Positions 61,664-64,000 of a stretch of DNA of 64,000 bases are shown here, in pieces. Source of the stretch: Corythucha ciliata (lineage: Eukaryota > Arthropoda > Insecta > Hemiptera > Tingidae); contig CM075941.1 of the NCBI GenBank assembly GCA_038030265.1, positions 40,238,164 to 40,302,163 on the forward strand, given 5' to 3'. How positions within the stretch are numbered: position 1 is the stretch's first letter; each line of letters starts with the position of its first letter. Below the pieces are notes generated by a model. It saw only the letters and a program-made list of their open reading frames with translations. It was not told the DNA's origin and ran no database searches. The translations under genes and the position numbers were made by a program.

Positions 61664-62533
61664 TTACCGGTTGATGAGGTCCTCTATTATGTTGTCAGGG
61701 AATGGATCTAATATTGCTGTAGGCAGTATGTTGTTGATTATAGTCCATGGACATGGGTGGTTTAGTGGTGCATCGAATCTATAGCAGGCGTGTTTTCTGT
61801 CGTTGTTAATGCCAATCCGAACCCAGCTAGTTCGAGATTGGCATGTTGGCATGTCTTTTATTTTATTATAGGAAGGTGTGATTACGGGTAAGTCATCGCC
61901 AACTATGACATACCGCGTGTATTGAGGTAGTGCGTTGATACAAATTTCGACTCCGTATAACTGGTCGAGGAGGTGCTGCTGGATGACGGCTGTCCAACGG
62001 CCGTTGTTGTCAACCAACAACATCTCATCGCCCTCTGTCATGGCGGCTATAATCAGTGTTTTGTACTCAAGGGATAAAGGACGAGCAACCGGGTTTCGTG
62101 TGTGTAAATGTGCTGTGTACATGTATCTGAGAATGGCCATGGCCTTAACCATTGAACAACATCGTGGATATTCTTGTTCGGTACACAGTAAGTTGGTGTC
62201 GATGAGCGGATTTTCGAATGTTGTTACTTTGTTTGTCCATAGATTCTTCGATACGACGCAGTGGCTCCCTTCCTCAGGTAGTATATACATGATTCCCATC
62301 TCCGTTGTCAGTATGTGGCACGGATGATCGGGCCCACCCATCATATATTCCACCAAATCTTCCACGTGGTTGTCGCCGCAGGTGTGAAACCTTCCCATGT
62401 CCATTCCACTGCGGATGGTTAGCACTGAGGAGCAGCGTCCGTTGCGAGGAGCTCGCGATGTAGTAATTATCATTACCCACGCTGTTTCTAACTGAAAAAA
62501 ACAAATAGTTACCCCTCGGTTAGTACCCCTCAC
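61664..62533 (-). CDS. Unknown protein with paralogue at 60.4 kb
   Basis: 289 codons; the coding part probably begins at a splice acceptor (TTTTTTTCAG at about 62493) with LETAWVMIITTSRAP. Conserved with the short paralogue: LTIRSGMDMGRFH, HILTTEMGIMYILPEEG, SKNLW. The rest includes CSMVKAMAILRYMYTAHLH, EYKTLIIAAMTEGDEMLLVDNNGRW and RYVIVGDDLPVI. No transmembrane segment or known motif. Intact, stop at 61664. Confidence 0.5.
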   Translation of the reverse strand: MRGTNRGVTICFFQLETAWVMIITTSRAPRNGRCSSVLTIRSGMDMGRFHTCGDNHVEDLVEYMMGGPDHPCHILTTEMGIMYILPEEGSHCVVSKNLWTNKVTTFENPLIDTNLLCTEQEYPRCCSMVKAMAILRYMYTAHLHTRNPVARPLSLEYKTLIIAAMTEGDEMLLVDNNGRWTAVIQQHLLDQLYGVEICINALPQYTRYVIVGDDLPVITPSYNKIKDMPTCQSRTSWVRIGINNDRKHACYRFDAPLNHPCPWTIINNILPTAILDPFPDNIIEDLINR

Positions 62534-62584
62534 CTTGTCAAACTCTTATCGAGAGTAACGGATCGAAGCAAGGTTGCGACATGT

Positions 62585-62869
62585 GCGACACGCGAAAACC
62601 GCATGTCGCGGATGTCGCCCGTGGTGCTTGGCGCTCAGGTAGTCGTTCTGTTCCAGCGAGGCTGCGGGTGAGTGACGGGCAGGTGATGGCGGCTTGAACA
62701 GCCAGTGGCCCGAAGCTGGACTCTCCAGGTCAATTATTGCCAGCTCCTTGACGATGAAACCACTGCCGCCGCCGCTCCCTTTGCAGTTGCAGTTGCAATG
62801 GCGAGGTCCATGGAATGCGTGGAAGTCCACGACGGCAGAGTGGGCAGATGAGGAGGCGAACGAGTCCAT
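62585..62869 (-). pseudogene. FKPP-motif protein, copy 2, truncated
   Basis: Same protein as 58461-58901 for the first 82 residues (AVVDFHAFHGPRHCNCNC ... FKPPSPA ... YLSAKHHG). It then diverges at about 62620, the left limit of the tandem duplication. Confidence 0.7.
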
Positions 62870-64000
62870 GGTAGGCGGCAGTCTGAGGTCTCAAGGAGGG
62901 TCAGCCCCTCTTTTATACATTGTGGCGGCGCACAATACCGGAGAGGGGGTGATAGCTGACCAGTTTGTCGTGAATAATGAGACAGAAGGCCGTCGTGTTC
63001 GCCGGAAAGTTATTTTTTGCCTCAAATTCCAGCTTGATGTCAACGGGCGAAGACGTGACTGAATCGAATTGGCGCGAGCAGTCAATTATAAATAGGGGAC
63101 CGATGTCGATGAATTCTTGCAGCGTCAAGAGAGGGGATTTGCCGTCCGAGTCGTAGAATGAGTCGGCGAAACGAGCGTACATATCGTATAGCTCTGCAAT
63201 GCGTAATTTGTCAAAGTCGAGGTTCAGGTTGTCATACGGATAGCTCTCGCTTCCAATAAACAGCTTCATATTGGTCAGGGCGCATGCATCGAATCCAGCC
63301 GCGTTACTCACCAGACTGTTGGCGCGATCTGTCTGAAATCCAACCAGTACAAAGCGGGGTTTTTCCATCTGCGAGACAGTACGCAGCGTCCAAGTTTGTT
63401 GGCTGGTCTTTGGCAGTGACGGATAGGTGTACAGACTCCACGACCTGAATGGAACGTGAATGGGCGGATCCGATTCGACGCGGGAGAGAAGACGTAATTT
63501 CTGGGCGTCTCCCACCGGGAAAACTTGGGATGCGAGAAAACTCAACCTTGAGGTCGGGCAGAACCGCACCGGCGGCTGGGGCAGCAGCGGCAATCCGTTT
63601 AAACATGTTTTTTTCATTGTTGGCTCGAAGCAGAATCAGCTCGAGGCGAACGTGGGCCATTATCTTGCGGTAGTCCTCGGCGAATCCCAAGAGTGAGCGT
63701 AGAGGAATGCTGGCGCAAAAATCGCCAGTAGTTGCATTGACGATTGGATTGGGCACCCTGCTCGCAGGCATGGTCCACCCGGCCACACCCAGACGATCCC
63801 CTTTGTCGAAGCTGGCATAACCCTTCACTGTGCTCGCGAATCCACACTGCTTGGTCTGGTCAATTTCCACACCATTCACTTCGAGGCGAATCTCCTCAAA
63901 CGCGTAGGCAATTGCATTGGTGGTCAGAGTGTAGTCAGCATTCAGATTGGTGATTTTGCCCTCGACGTACGTATAGCTCTCCGAGGGTAGCACGTAAATG
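62605..64000. repeat. Tandem duplication unit B (FKPP plus MCP)
   Basis: Partner of 58645-60015; continues past the window edge. Confidence 0.88.
62913..64000 (-). pseudogene. Diverged major capsid protein, copy 2, runs off window edge
   Basis: Nearly identical to copy 1 over 59041-60010, including the same frame change (here near 63514). It keeps the full C-terminus: after FIIDCSRQFD it reads VDIKLEFEAKNNFPANTTAFCLIIHDKLVSYHPLSGIVRRH, which copy 1 has lost. The N-terminal part lies beyond 64000. Confidence 0.83.

Overview
The window looks like a repeat-packed stretch of an arthropod, probably insect, nuclear genome. The evidence is the mobile-element mix (a gypsy-type LTR element, APE-type LINEs of the R1/I group, three piggyBac relics, a FLYWCH-type MULE, a Polinton/Maverick), spliceosomal introns of 50-300 bp, an AT-rich background and fossil viral genes. 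I recognise no ordinary housekeeping gene and no tRNA or rRNA. A 500-N assembly gap lies at 32448-32947. The species cannot be named from the sequence.

Left third (1-17.4 kb): the 5' part of a DUF4817-type transposase-like gene runs off the left edge and is followed by a broken Ulp1-protease gene. A complete gypsy insertion (3501-17408) has 433-bp LTRs, a 4-bp GGTC target duplication and a canonical -1 frameshift heptamer between gag and pol. Its gag is split by a 1.3-kb inverted-repeat element built from iterated GTCAGATTA-type boxes. Its pol is partly duplicated, and the second copy is split by a 4.8-kb LINE with near-complete ORF1 and intact ORF2.

Middle (17.4-41 kb): a relict Polinton right half is interrupted by an unusual gypsy insertion with two inverted LTRs. 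It is followed by a piggyBac pseudogene and a second LINE copy whose ORF2 has been replaced in part by another LINE's reverse transcriptase. Then come a solitary Polinton terminal repeat sitting inside a piggyBac gene, two further piggyBac relics, the gap and several palindromic MITEs. A block of endogenous viral sequence ends this part: a flavivirus-like NS3 protease-helicase with a companion capsid-like gene (36.3-39.4 kb), and the capsid-like gene of a CRESS-DNA-virus-like element (about 40-40.9 kb).

Right third (41-64 kb) is a nested stack. The CRESS-like Rep gene is split by a MULE (40912-58124, 8-bp target duplication). The MULE transposase is itself split by a 15.8-kb Polinton (41659-57504) with long terminal inverted repeats. 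The Polinton carries integrase, packaging ATPase, a phospholipase-A2-bearing minor capsid protein, maturation protease, penton-like and major capsid proteins and protein-primed DNA polymerase B. Its most striking cargo is a full-length secreted matrix metalloproteinase with signal peptide, cysteine switch, zinc site and hemopexin-like C-terminus. Next to this stack lies a second, more GC-rich virus-like gene cluster (58.5-64 kb) with a diverged Polinton-type major capsid gene present twice as a tandem duplication; both copies share the same frameshift.

Replication (PolB), integration (integrase), packaging (ATPase), maturation (protease) and shell (MCP, penton, minor capsid) genes in the Polinton form a virion-type module. 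The metalloproteinase could act on host extracellular matrix. The ATPase and MCP each contain one frameshift, so this copy is probably not fully competent although most of its genes remain open.
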